DNA of 27,753 bases. Origin: JAGMDK01 sp023128695 (lineage in GTDB: Bacteria > Planctomycetota > Phycisphaerae > UBA1845 > Fen-1342). A program made the position numbers and the translations under genes. Below are positions 7,516-15,065 of this stretch, in pieces. Where the stretch lies: the NCBI GenBank assembly GCA_030628805.1, contig DAOVQG010000020.1, positions 1-27,753 on the forward strand, given 5' to 3'. The notes beneath the pieces were generated by a model, which saw nothing but the letters and a program-made list of their open reading frames with translations, was not told where the DNA came from and made no database searches. How positions within the stretch are numbered: the stretch's first letter is position 1; each line of letters begins with the position of its first letter.

Positions 7516-8072
7516 CACCGCCCCCGTCTAAACCAACGCCGCCCGACGCCCCGCGACTCTCTGACGAACAGCTCCGGGAGCGGCTGAACTATGATGATGC
7601 GCGGCTGCTGGCCGAGTGCGAGGTTCATCTGCACCGAGTCAGTGGGCCCGGCGGACAGCATCGAAACAAGGTTTCCTCCGCGGTTCGACTGCGTCATCGC
7701 CCCAGCGGCCTCGTCGTCAGCGGGACGGAACGCCGCTCGCAGCACGAGAACAAGGCCAAGGCGGTCGGGCGTTTGCGGGAAGCGCTCGCACTCCACGCCC
7801 GGGCCCCGTTGCCCGAACAGGTTGCCTGGCCGGAGAATATACAGATCCAGGACCGTCGGCTGCGCGTCAACGAGAAGAACCCCGCTCGGCACCATGTGAT
7901 CGCTCTGGTTCTCGACGCCCTGTTCGCCTGTGGCGGAAACCACCGGGAGGCCGCCCAGCGTCTGGGAGTCACCGCCTCCAGCCTGGCGCGTTTTCTGGCC
8001 GCGTATCCCAAGGTCTGGGCGGAAGCCAATCGCATTCGAAAAGAGGCCGGCTTGCCGGCACTGCGGAAGTAG
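7512..8072 (+). CDS. Peptide chain release factor-like protein with GGQ motif
   Basis: 186 residues. The RF-1 domain core is at about 40-95: SGPGGQHRNKVSSAVRLRH contains the universal GGQ (47-49) that enters the peptidyl transferase centre and triggers peptidyl-tRNA hydrolysis, followed by RRSQHENKAKA. There is no codon-recognition domain (no PxT or SPF tripeptide region), so it is not RF1 or RF2. It belongs with the small ArfB/RF-H-like rescue factors. The C-terminus (about 127-186) differs from the short basic tail of ArfB: it is a predicted helical, HTH-like segment (REAAQRLGVTASSLARFLAAYPKVW). The start codon overlaps the stop of the upstream isomerase, an odd pairing with no evident functional link. 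Role in ribosome rescue is inferred. Confidence 0.85.
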   Translation: MTPPPSKPTPPDAPRLSDEQLRERLNYDDARLLAECEVHLHRVSGPGGQHRNKVSSAVRLRHRPSGLVVSGTERRSQHENKAKAVGRLREALALHARAPLPEQVAWPENIQIQDRRLRVNEKNPARHHVIALVLDALFACGGNHREAAQRLGVTASSLARFLAAYPKVWAEANRIRKEAGLPALRK

Positions 8073-8118
8073 CCCTGAAAAGGTGAAAGTCAGTAGCCGG
8101 GGGCGTGGCACCGACGAA

Positions 8119-8203
8119 TGTAGCGTCCAGGCTCTGTCCCGGACGTAGAATACGGAGAAAACCTCTCCCGCCACGACGTCCGGGACAGAGCCCGGACGCT
8201 ACA
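8119..8203. repeat. 85-bp long inverted-repeat element, copy A
   Basis: Two 28-bp arms (8119-8146 and 8176-8203), inverse complements with one mismatch, flank a 29-bp spacer. Each arm starts at its outer end with TGTAGCGTCC and is itself a hairpin (TCCGGGCTCTGTCCCGGA). An element of identical length and design is at 23602-23686. The spacers match in opposite orientation (20 of 29 positions by eye), so the two copies are inverted relative to each other. This copy lies between the convergent release-factor-like and propeller genes and is followed by the 17-bp flank GACTTTTGCGGCGGACT (8205-8221), which abuts the propeller gene's stop codon. It may act as a bidirectional terminator, but no T-run follows. 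Confidence 0.85.
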
Positions 8204-8222
8204 CGACTTTTGCGGCGGACTG

Positions 8223-10502
8223 TTAGGGACTGCGGGCTTCACCGTCTTCGAGCAACAGTTGTAAGCCGGCAAAGTCCGCGAGATCTACGTCAAGATCGTT
8301 ACTCGGGTCGGCGCAGTCGCAGCCGGCGGGGAAGGTAATATCCGGGCCGTTCCAGCAGTCCGGCAGCAGGGCGAAGTCATCTGCGTCTGCATCGCCGTCA
8401 CCATCGAGGTCGCCATACACCGGACCCCAACGTGCCCAATGGGCTGATGCTTGACCGCTGGCCAGCGCGAAAGAGCCACCGGCGACGAGCCGGCCATCAT
8501 GGAGCGCAAGCGCACGCACGCTGCCGTCTGTCCCCTCGTCCAACGGCGTCCACTGCGCGCCGTCCCATTTGGCGATCCGGTTGGCGCTCACGTCGCCCGC
8601 GGTCGTGAAGTGGCCCCCGGCGATCAGCTCGCCGTTGAAAACGAGCAGCGCCTCCACGGTGTTGTCCATCCCGCTGCCCAACTGCGACCACCGGGTGCCG
8701 TCCCACTGAGCGATGTAATTCGCGTCCACGTCGCCCGCGCTCGTGAAGTAGCCCCCGGTGATCAGCTTGCCGTCGTAAATGGTCAGGGCCGATACGGCGG
8801 CATACGTAAACCCGCTCATCCCAGCGCCCAAAGGCGCCCACTGCACACCATCCCATTTCGCGATACATTTGGCCGACTCTTCGCCGGCGGTTGCGAAGCG
8901 GCCCCCGGCGATCAGCTCGCCGTTGTACACCGTCAGCGCGCGGACGCTGGGCGACGGCGAGCCGGTCAAGCCGTTACCCAGCGGGGCCCACTGCTCGCCG
9001 TCCCAGCTCACGATATGGTTGCCGATCACCCCGTACGCCATCACAAACGAGCCCCCCGCGATCAGCCGGCCGTCGTAGACCTCCAAGGCCCAGACCCAGT
9101 TGTCCATGCCCGGCGTGCTGGAACCCAGGGCGTACCACTGCGTGCCGTCCCACCGCGCCACGCGGCTGGCACTCGCTCCGCCCGCGATAGTGAATATGCC
9201 CCCGGCGATGAGTTCGCCGTCGTAGACGGTCAACGCGAGTACCGCGCCATTCATTCCGCCTTCCAGCGGCAGCCACAACCTGCTATCCCACAGCGCGATG
9301 CGATTGACCCTTGTTTTACCCGCCGAGTTGAACAGACCTCCGGCGACCAGTGCTCCGTCGTACACGGTCAGGGCGTACACGTCTTGATTCATGCCGCTTC
9401 CCTGACTCTCCCAGTGTTTGCCGTCCCAGCGCGCGACGCCGCTCACACTCGCGTCGCCCGCGGTCTTGAAATAACCCCCGGCGATCATCTCCTGGTCGTA
9501 GACGGCCAAGGCGTGCACGGCGGGAACCGGCGGGCCGCTCATCCCGCTCTCCAGCGCGGCCCACTGCAAGCCGTCCCATTTCGCAATGAAGTATGCGCTC
9601 ACTCCACCCGCGGCCGTGAAGTAGCCCCCGGCGATCAGTTCGCCGTCGTAAACAGCCAGGGCGCGGACCCAGTCGTTCACCCCGGTGCCCAACGGCAGCC
9701 AGCGCGTGCCGTCCCAGCGCGCCACGTGGTTGGCGCTGGCGCCGCCCGCGGCCGTGAAGTAGCCCCCCACGATAAGATGACCGTTCCACGCCGTGAGGGC
9801 ATGTACGCTGTGGTTGGTCCCGCTGTCCAGCGCGGCCCACTGAACGCCGTCCCACTGCGCGATGTAGTTGGCGTTGACGGCGCCGGCGGCCGTGAAGTAA
9901 CCCCCGGCGACGAGCCGACCGTCCCATTCAGCCAGGGCGTTCACGGTTTGGTTCATTCCGCCGCCGAGCGCGGACCACTGCGAGCCGTTCCATTGTGCGA
10001 TGTAGTGGGCGCTCACGCCGCCCGCGGTGGTGAACGCGCCGCCGGCGAGCAGCGCTCCGTCGAAAACGGTGAGGGCTTTCACCATCGCGTTCATCCCACT
10101 GCCCAGGGGCGCCCACTGCGTCCCGTCCCATTTCGCGACATGGCTCGCACTCACGCCGCCGGCGGAGGTGAATTCACCACCGGCGATCAGTTCGCCGTTG
10201 TAGGCGCACAAGGCAAACACGGTGACGTCATCGGCGTCCTCGACTCCGCTGCTCAGCGGTTCCCACTGCACGCCATCCCACTTGGCGACGTTGTTGGCCG
10301 GGAGGTTGCCCGCGACCGTGAAGCGACCGCCCACGTACAGCGCCGGCCCGCCGCCGTCGTCATGCACGGTCATCGCGTAGATGGTCCCGTTGATCCCGGG
10401 CAACCCTTCACCCGATAACCACCGCGGGGGACATTCCGCCCCCGCCGGGCTTGCCACGCCGACCAGGATGATCGCGTAGATGCCATTCATAAGCCCGCGC
10501 AT
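8223..10502 (-). CDS. Secreted tandem-repeat (beta-propeller-like) protein with dockerin-like C-terminus
   Basis: 759 residues; the start is set by GGAGGAG five bases before the ATG at 10502. Residues 1-22 are a signal peptide (cleavage near AGA/EC). From about residue 30 to 690 there are 13 clear copies, plus a degenerate fourteenth, of a unit of roughly 47-50 residues with the pattern VxALxVYDGELIAGGxFTxAG followed by VSANxIAxWDGxxWxxLGxGM. The WDG/W spacing and Gly-rich strands suggest Kelch- or galactose-oxidase-like beta-propeller blades, possibly forming two propellers. The C-terminus (about 695-755) has YGDLDGDGDADADD and DLDVDLADF, two Ca-binding loops of dockerin or EF-hand style like those in the C39-like protein. 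It is likely exported to the surface or periplasm; binding partner unknown. Repeats are similar at DNA level, so copy number may vary between strains. Confidence 0.85.
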   Translation of the reverse strand: MRGLMNGIYAIILVGVASPAGAECPPRWLSGEGLPGINGTIYAMTVHDDGGGPALYVGGRFTVAGNLPANNVAKWDGVQWEPLSSGVEDADDVTVFALCAYNGELIAGGEFTSAGGVSASHVAKWDGTQWAPLGSGMNAMVKALTVFDGALLAGGAFTTAGGVSAHYIAQWNGSQWSALGGGMNQTVNALAEWDGRLVAGGYFTAAGAVNANYIAQWDGVQWAALDSGTNHSVHALTAWNGHLIVGGYFTAAGGASANHVARWDGTRWLPLGTGVNDWVRALAVYDGELIAGGYFTAAGGVSAYFIAKWDGLQWAALESGMSGPPVPAVHALAVYDQEMIAGGYFKTAGDASVSGVARWDGKHWESQGSGMNQDVYALTVYDGALVAGGLFNSAGKTRVNRIALWDSRLWLPLEGGMNGAVLALTVYDGELIAGGIFTIAGGASASRVARWDGTQWYALGSSTPGMDNWVWALEVYDGRLIAGGSFVMAYGVIGNHIVSWDGEQWAPLGNGLTGSPSPSVRALTVYNGELIAGGRFATAGEESAKCIAKWDGVQWAPLGAGMSGFTYAAVSALTIYDGKLITGGYFTSAGDVDANYIAQWDGTRWSQLGSGMDNTVEALLVFNGELIAGGHFTTAGDVSANRIAKWDGAQWTPLDEGTDGSVRALALHDGRLVAGGSFALASGQASAHWARWGPVYGDLDGDGDADADDFALLPDCWNGPDITFPAGCDCADPSNDLDVDLADFAGLQLLLEDGEARSP

Positions 10503-10585
10503 CTGTTGCTCCTCCGTGTTCCATTGCCGAGCAAACCCAAAACACGACTGAGGTGTCGTGAAACAGTTCGTGCCATTATCATAAG

Positions 10586-10750
10586 CATTCAGCGGTCAGC
10601 AATCAGCGGTCAGCCGAAAGACGAGCGCCGGCGACCGAATGTCGCAAATAATAAGTTATTGAGAACAGCGCGGGAACAAGACCAAGGCCAGGCACCTGCC
10701 CAACCTACATCGCGAATCGCTGACCGCTGAAAGCTGATTGCTGAAAGCTT
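10586..10750. repeat. Two short arrays of the CTGAAAGCTGA family in inverted orientation
   Basis: The 449-bp gap between the propeller gene start and the PilZ gene stop carries two mini-arrays of the same unit as at 3818-3911. At 10586-10620 it reads on the minus strand (CAGCGGTCAGC repeated), and at 10719-10750 on the plus strand (CTGACCGCTGAAAGCTGATT). They face each other across 98 bp with no recognisable content. Further right, AAAAACG (10803-10809) and CGTTTTT (10822-10828) form a short hairpin that could serve as a bidirectional terminator. The remainder to 10951 shows nothing I can assign. Confidence 0.75.
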
Positions 10751-10951
10751 GTTGCAAACGGTTGAACTCTTATCCATTATCTAAGTATAGTGAACCCGGC
10801 AGAAAAACGGACCCGGGGGCACGTTTTTGTGGTCAGGCCAGCTTACCTGATCATCGCCGAACCAGCGCGGCAAGAAACGATAATAGGTTGCAATGTACTG
10901 TGCGATTTACACACGGTTGAGACGGAATGCGGGTTTGTGCAGGGCCCCTCT

Positions 10952-11302
10952 TTACACGAACGCCGGCGGCGCGGCATCTGACATCGCGATCCCGATTTCG
11001 TAGTGCGCGTGCATGGTCCGCCGACTGTGGACCACCGTGCCACACAGGAACAGCGGGTCCCCGTGGGCATGTGGAATCAGCGTCTCGGCCCAGGTCCCCA
11101 CCGGGACATCCACGCCGACCTGGATGGCGACGCCGCCGGCGGAGAGGTTGATCGTCTCCCCCATGACCGTGCGGACTTCGCCCGTGGTGGGCTCCACCAG
11201 CCGTACCCGACACGGCACCCGGTGCGGCATGCGACGTTCGACCCTTTGTTGGGGGTTGCCTTCCGCGGGCACGGGCTTGGCAGTTGTGACGCGGGCTTTC
11301 AT
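10952..11302 (-). CDS. PilZ domain protein, probable c-di-GMP receptor
   Basis: 116 residues from the ATG at 11302, which has GGAG eight bases upstream; a longer in-frame reading from 11392 is possible but lacks a ribosome binding site. Both c-di-GMP-binding motifs of PilZ are visible: the RxxxR box as RRMPHR (Arg24, Arg28) and the [D/N]xSxxG box as NLSAGG (Asn52, Ser54, Gly57). The beta-barrel continues to IGIAMSDAA near the C-terminus. Length fits a single-domain PilZ protein. Such proteins couple c-di-GMP to motility, secretion or polysaccharide output; the partner is not evident. It lies at the downstream end of the MoxR-DUF58-BatA series on the same strand, 142 bp after the 83-residue protein, and may or may not be co-transcribed with it. 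Confidence 0.85.
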   Translation of the reverse strand: MKARVTTAKPVPAEGNPQQRVERRMPHRVPCRVRLVEPTTGEVRTVMGETINLSAGGVAIQVGVDVPVGTWAETLIPHAHGDPLFLCGTVVHSRRTMHAHYEIGIAMSDAAPPAFV

Positions 11303-11444
11303 GGCTGCTCTCCGCGGGCCTCTGGGCAGCAACATCTCCGGCGAGCGTCGCCCAACCGGTTCCAACGGCTGCGACCAAGTGACGGTCCTCATTCTTCTTA
11401 TCGGGCAGCAGCCCTACAAATGATGAGCCCGCTTAGGTTTGAGA

Positions 11445-11696
11445 TTATTCGCCGAGCAGCTCGATCTCGGTGCGCGAATCGATGTTCAACAGCGTGATCT
11501 CGCCGTCGTCTTTCACCAGCCGGAGGCGCTGCAACCAGAGCTTGGCGTCCTTGCCGTGGGCGTACCAGCTCCCGGTTTTCTGCTGCTCGATGGACTTGAT
11601 CACGCCCTCGGTGGCGCCCACCCAGTCGCGGTCGCGGCGTTCTACAGTGTGCAGGATCCGCACCCGTTGCCCCGGCTTGCATTCGTTGATTGTCAT
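11445..11696 (-). CDS. Small conserved-looking protein of unknown function (83 aa)
   Basis: 83 residues from the ATG at 11696. The open frame continues upstream to 11876, but that part is pure translation of a 29-bp hairpin array and should not be taken as protein. The sequence begins MTINECKPGQRVRILHTV and has a Gly-Val-Ile-Lys strand, a WYAHGKDAKLWLQRLRL stretch and a LLNIDSRTEIELLGE end. Alternating charged and hydrophobic residues and the KPGQRV opening suggest a small SH3-like beta-barrel. I do not recognise the family. It follows the BatA-like gene on the same strand, separated by the repeat array 11737-11908. Confidence 0.65.
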   Translation of the reverse strand: MTINECKPGQRVRILHTVERRDRDWVGATEGVIKSIEQQKTGSWYAHGKDAKLWLQRLRLVKDDGEITLLNIDSRTEIELLGE

Positions 11697-11736
11697 GTTC
11701 GACCTACTGTTACTGTAAAGACCGTCCAACAGAACG

Positions 11737-11908
11737 TGTGGCACAGGCTTCCAGCCTGTGGAACTTGTGGCACAGGCTTCCAGCCTGTGGAACTTGTGGC
11801 ACAGGCTTCCAGCCTGTGGAATGTGTGGCACAGGCTTCCAGCCTGTGGGAACACCGGCAAGATGCCGGTGCCACACCTACCGGTGCCACACCTGCCGGTG
11901 CCACACCT
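11737..11908. repeat. 29-bp tandem hairpin array (CACAGGC-TTCCA-GCCTGTG) plus related hairpins
   Basis: Four exact or near-exact 29-bp units start at 11737, 11766, 11795 and 11824. Each holds GTGG followed by the hairpin CACAGGC-TTCCA-GCCTGTG. They are followed by an inverted relative with a CCGGC stem and different loop (CACCGGC-AAGAT-GCCGGTG, near 11854-11873) and two half copies (CCGGTGCCACAC). The array lies between the BatA-like gene and the 83-residue protein and creates spurious peptides in all frames. Copies are directly adjacent with no unique spacers, so this is not a CRISPR. Confidence 0.95.
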
Positions 11909-11924
11909 GGTTATGTTAGACGCT

Positions 11925-13964
11925 TTATATCATCACTCGCCGATTGTAAATCCACCATTCCACCAGCACCAGGGCCAACGCCACCCCGATGAACCACCGC
12001 CAGACTTCCGGAGTGGCCGTTTTGATCGCTTCGATTCTCGTGATTTCGTGGACGTCAACGGTCATCACGCCCGCCAGCGGGGCGATATCACCTTCCCAGT
12101 GGCCGTCGCCGGCGGAATCGTCCTCCAGATTCACCGCGAAGCGGTCGCGGCCGGGCACGCCTTCCTCAACCTGATAGACACCCGCCCGCTCGGTCCCGCT
12201 GAAATAGGCCACCCCGGCCGTGTCCGGCGTCAGGGCTACCTTCTCGCCGCTCGGCGTCGCTAACAAAACCTGGTCAGCCTCGGCGGGGATCGGAATCCGG
12301 AGTGTCTCCCCCGGCTGGGTGGGCTTGCGGTCGACCTCCGCGCCCCCGCTGCCCAGGTAGCGGATCACGTTGTACATGAAGATGCCGAAGCTCTGCTTGG
12401 TCCACCAGGTGCTGTTCTCGATCGCGAAGGTCAGCACGACACAGTGCCGCCCGTCGTGGGCGTAGCGAACCAGGACCGGTCCTTGCGGACCCTCGGCCAG
12501 CACCTCGGCTTGCTGAGGCACCTTCAACGTCATGCTCTCGCCCACGTAAACGTGCTCCAGGGCCACGTGCCGCAGGACCGGGTGCGTTTCGTCCCACCAG
12601 ATCAGCGGGTGATACTTCAGCGCTTCGCCGACCTCGAACCCGTCCATGATCGGCGTCGCTTTCAAAAAGAGATAATTCCCCGCGGGCAAGCGCTGCGGCT
12701 GATACTTGTCAATAATCACCACGTCGTAGGTACACTGCCCCTCCACCTCGTACTTATCAGCGGCGTTTGCTTCCCACTGATCCGGCCTGATAAACGGATA
12801 TTCCCGCAACGGCAAGCCGGACAAAACGGCATCCAGGAGCATGTTCCGCTCCGTCACCACCAGCACCCGCACCTTGCGCGGCGGCGGGACCACCGCATAG
12901 GCCGTATTATCCACCGGCAGTGCGTCGTCCCGCCGGAGCAGGGCCTTGATGACCGCCGCCCGGTTGAGCTCCAGATCGAAGCTCATCGAGATGGCGTTGC
13001 CTTTGTCCCGATTGCCCTTCTCCGCCTCCCCTCCTTCCTGCTCGTCGGGCGGCATCTTCGCGGCGAGCTCAATCCTCTTGGCCTTCGCCAACGTGTCGTC
13101 GACATAGAGCCGCACGTCGGTGCTCACCGGCTCGGGGCCGAAGTTCCGCACGGTTAGCAGGACGTTGAGAATCTCCGGACGTTCGTAATTGCGTAGCGTC
13201 CACAGGGAAGTGATCCCAACATTGTCGTGCTCGTCCCCGATCGGCCGCCACTCCATCGTCCCGCTCTTGAGCACAAGCTGGTCGAGGTCCGCTACCCGCC
13301 CATCCGAGATCAACACCAGCTTCGAGGGCGTTTCGGCACTAATTGGCGTCTTATCGGTCGTCATAGTGGGCGGGGCCATGTACGCCTCGGCCAGTTCCAG
13401 CACTTCCGCCAAGTTGGTCCGCCCGTCCGTCGGCTCGATCCGCTCGATCAGGTCCACCAGGTCGCCGGTGTTCGTGGTGAACGGGGAGACGATCGAGGCC
13501 CGATCGGCAAACGCGATGACCATTACCTGCGTCTTCGCCTCCGCCCCGCCGAGCGAGAAGAACGATCGCCAGCCACTAGTGCGGCGGTTGAAGGTCTTGA
13601 CCAGCCGAATTGCCTGCTCTTTGGCCTGATCCAGCCGGGTCTGGTCGCCCTCGCGTGTGTTCATCGAGGCCGAATGGTCGATCAACAGCACGACGCGTTC
13701 TTCGTCGGCGACGGTGGTTTCGACGATCGGCCGGGCCAGGGCGACGATCGCCAACGCCAGGATCAGCAGTTGCAGAAAGAGCAGCAGGTTTTTTCGCAGT
13801 CGTTGAAACGGAGCGTTGACCTGGAGGTCCTGGACCGCCCGCTTCCACAGCAGCGTCGACGGCACCAGCTCTTCGCGCCGCCGAAGCTTCAGGAAGTAGA
13901 GGATCAGCAGTGCCGGCACGACGGCGGCCGCGATCCACAGGGCCCAGAGGTTCAGGAAACTCAC
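11925..13964 (-). CDS. BatA/VWA-domain membrane protein (aerotolerance-type operon)
   Basis: 679 residues from a GTG at 13964 (MSFLNLWALW). The frame stays open upstream to 14036, but those codons belong to a hairpin repeat. The N-terminus is the BatA_N type: transmembrane helices at about 8-25 and 59-78 separated by LKLRRREELVPSTLLWKR. A von Willebrand factor A domain follows with MIDAS motif DHSAS (96-100), a GRTNL Thr segment and LVLISDGRVADLD. The middle contains an alpha/beta segment resembling the glutamine-amidotransferase-like fold of related planctomycete proteins, and the last about 25 residues are a transmembrane helix followed by NRRVMI. With MoxR and DUF58 genes just upstream it forms the widespread MoxR-DUF58-VWA set, thought to act as an ATPase-driven, metal-dependent membrane chaperone system. 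Exact role unknown. Confidence 0.88.
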   Translation of the reverse strand: MSFLNLWALWIAAAVVPALLILYFLKLRRREELVPSTLLWKRAVQDLQVNAPFQRLRKNLLLFLQLLILALAIVALARPIVETTVADEERVVLLIDHSASMNTREGDQTRLDQAKEQAIRLVKTFNRRTSGWRSFFSLGGAEAKTQVMVIAFADRASIVSPFTTNTGDLVDLIERIEPTDGRTNLAEVLELAEAYMAPPTMTTDKTPISAETPSKLVLISDGRVADLDQLVLKSGTMEWRPIGDEHDNVGITSLWTLRNYERPEILNVLLTVRNFGPEPVSTDVRLYVDDTLAKAKRIELAAKMPPDEQEGGEAEKGNRDKGNAISMSFDLELNRAAVIKALLRRDDALPVDNTAYAVVPPPRKVRVLVVTERNMLLDAVLSGLPLREYPFIRPDQWEANAADKYEVEGQCTYDVVIIDKYQPQRLPAGNYLFLKATPIMDGFEVGEALKYHPLIWWDETHPVLRHVALEHVYVGESMTLKVPQQAEVLAEGPQGPVLVRYAHDGRHCVVLTFAIENSTWWTKQSFGIFMYNVIRYLGSGGAEVDRKPTQPGETLRIPIPAEADQVLLATPSGEKVALTPDTAGVAYFSGTERAGVYQVEEGVPGRDRFAVNLEDDSAGDGHWEGDIAPLAGVMTVDVHEITRIEAIKTATPEVWRWFIGVALALVLVEWWIYNRRVMI

Positions 13965-13980
13965 CGCAACACCATTCTCT

Positions 13981-14046
13981 TGTGGCACCGGCTTCCAGCC
14001 GGTGATAATCACACCGGCAAGATGCCGGTGCCACACGTCGGCCGGC
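13981..14046. repeat. 66-bp inverted hairpin pair, perfect duplicate of 18303-18368
   Basis: Contains CACCGGC-TTCCA-GCCGGTG, then GATAATCA, then CACCGGC-AAGAT-GCCGGTG in inverse orientation, each with GTGG at its outer foot. All 66 bases recur at 18303-18368. It fills the gap between the DUF58 and BatA-like genes and lies directly upstream of the BatA start. Confidence 0.95.
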
Positions 14047-14048
14047 CG

Positions 14049-14963
14049 CTACCTCAGTAGTCCGCGCTGCCGCAGGTACGCCAGCACCAGCGTGTCAAAC
14101 GCCACCCGCGTGTTGGTGAACAGATACACGATCCCACGCCGCGTGCAATGGTCCTTCAGCTCCGTGCAAAACGCCTGGAGGTTGGCCTTGTACCTGTCCA
14201 GCAGCGGCTTGCTGATCGTGATCTCCGCCAGATCGTCATCCTCCACGTCGCGCAACTTCAGATCGCCCACCAGGGTTGGATCGATCTCCTCCGGCGACAA
14301 GACCTGAATCGCGTACAGGTCCAGATCGCGGCTCAGCAGATACCGAATCCCGTCCGCGTAGCCGCCCTTGTCCATGAAATCACTCAGGACGATCACGACG
14401 CCCTTGCCGGTGTGCCGCAAGGCGAACCGTTTCCCCACGGCGGCCAAGTCGGAGTGGCCCTCGAAGGGCATGTCTTCGAGGAATTTAATCACCTGCGAGA
14501 CGAGTCGCCGGCCGCGTACGCCGCGCATTTCGTGGACGAGCGTGCTGTTGTATCCGTAGAGGCTGATACGGTCGTAGTTGACCAGACCGATATACGCCAG
14601 GGCGGCGGCGACGCGTTTGACGTATATGCCCTTATGCGGGTCGCCCCAGTCCATACTCTTGGAGACATCCAGCAGGACGGTGATGTTGAGGTCTTCCTCC
14701 TCCATGAACAGTTTGAGCAGCAGCCGTTCGAGCCGGGCATAGATATTCCAGTCGAGGAAGCGGAGGTCATCGCCGACGACGTAGTTGCGATAGTCGGCGA
14801 ACTCGATGCTTTCGCCTTTCTTTTTGCTCCGCCGCTCGCCCTTCATGCGGCCGATGAAGATTTTACGCGAGAGGATTTCAAGCTGCTCGAGCTTGGTCAT
14901 GAACTCAGGCGAGAGGAGCACTTTATCGTCGTTTTTCGCCGTTCTCGCTGGAACCGTCGCCAC
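14049..14963 (-). CDS. DUF58 domain protein (VWA-like, MoxR partner)
   Basis: 304 residues from a GTG at 14963 with GAGG eight bases upstream. The DUF58 signature is clear: FADYRNYVVGDDLRFLDWN (55-73) followed by RLERLLLKLFMEEEDLN, which leads into a VWA-like fold with VLLDVSKSMDWGDP (DxSxS metal site) and VVIVLSDFMDKGG. There is no transmembrane helix, unlike many DUF58 proteins. It ends with an LRQRGLLR tail. The gene lies between the MoxR ATPase and the BatA-like protein in the usual order, supporting a shared operon. Biochemical function is not established for the family. Confidence 0.92.
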   Translation of the reverse strand: MATVPARTAKNDDKVLLSPEFMTKLEQLEILSRKIFIGRMKGERRSKKKGESIEFADYRNYVVGDDLRFLDWNIYARLERLLLKLFMEEEDLNITVLLDVSKSMDWGDPHKGIYVKRVAAALAYIGLVNYDRISLYGYNSTLVHEMRGVRGRRLVSQVIKFLEDMPFEGHSDLAAVGKRFALRHTGKGVVIVLSDFMDKGGYADGIRYLLSRDLDLYAIQVLSPEEIDPTLVGDLKLRDVEDDDLAEITISKPLLDRYKANLQAFCTELKDHCTRRGIVYLFTNTRVAFDTLVLAYLRQRGLLR

Positions 14964-15009
14964 GGATGATCCCTCACATACTACATATTACCGGCATGTG
15001 TTCGCTATT

Positions 15010-15060
15010 CTGTATTTCTGTATTTCTGTATTCTGTATTCTGTATTCTGTATTCTGTATT
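15010..15060. repeat. 7/8-bp tandem repeat (CTGTATT) between moxR and the DUF58 gene
   Basis: Two 8-bp units CTGTATTT are followed by five 7-bp units CTGTATT, ending 5 bp before the MoxR stop codon (complement of 15066-15068). This is the longest A+T-rich tract in an otherwise GC-rich region. Like the arrays at 1-84 and 3818-3911 it abuts a stop codon. Confidence 0.95.
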
Positions 15061-15065
15061 CAATC

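Noticed and set aside
8119..8203. Classical rho-independent terminator
   Set aside because: The stem is strong but no T-run follows on either strand; the near-identical element within the hyp-hox operon also argues against obligatory termination.
8451..10418. Long plus-strand open frame (655 codons) opposite the propeller gene
   Set aside because: Shadow of a GC-rich repetitive gene; no signal, motif or start site, and its sequence simply mirrors the repeats of the minus-strand gene, which has a strong ribosome binding site.
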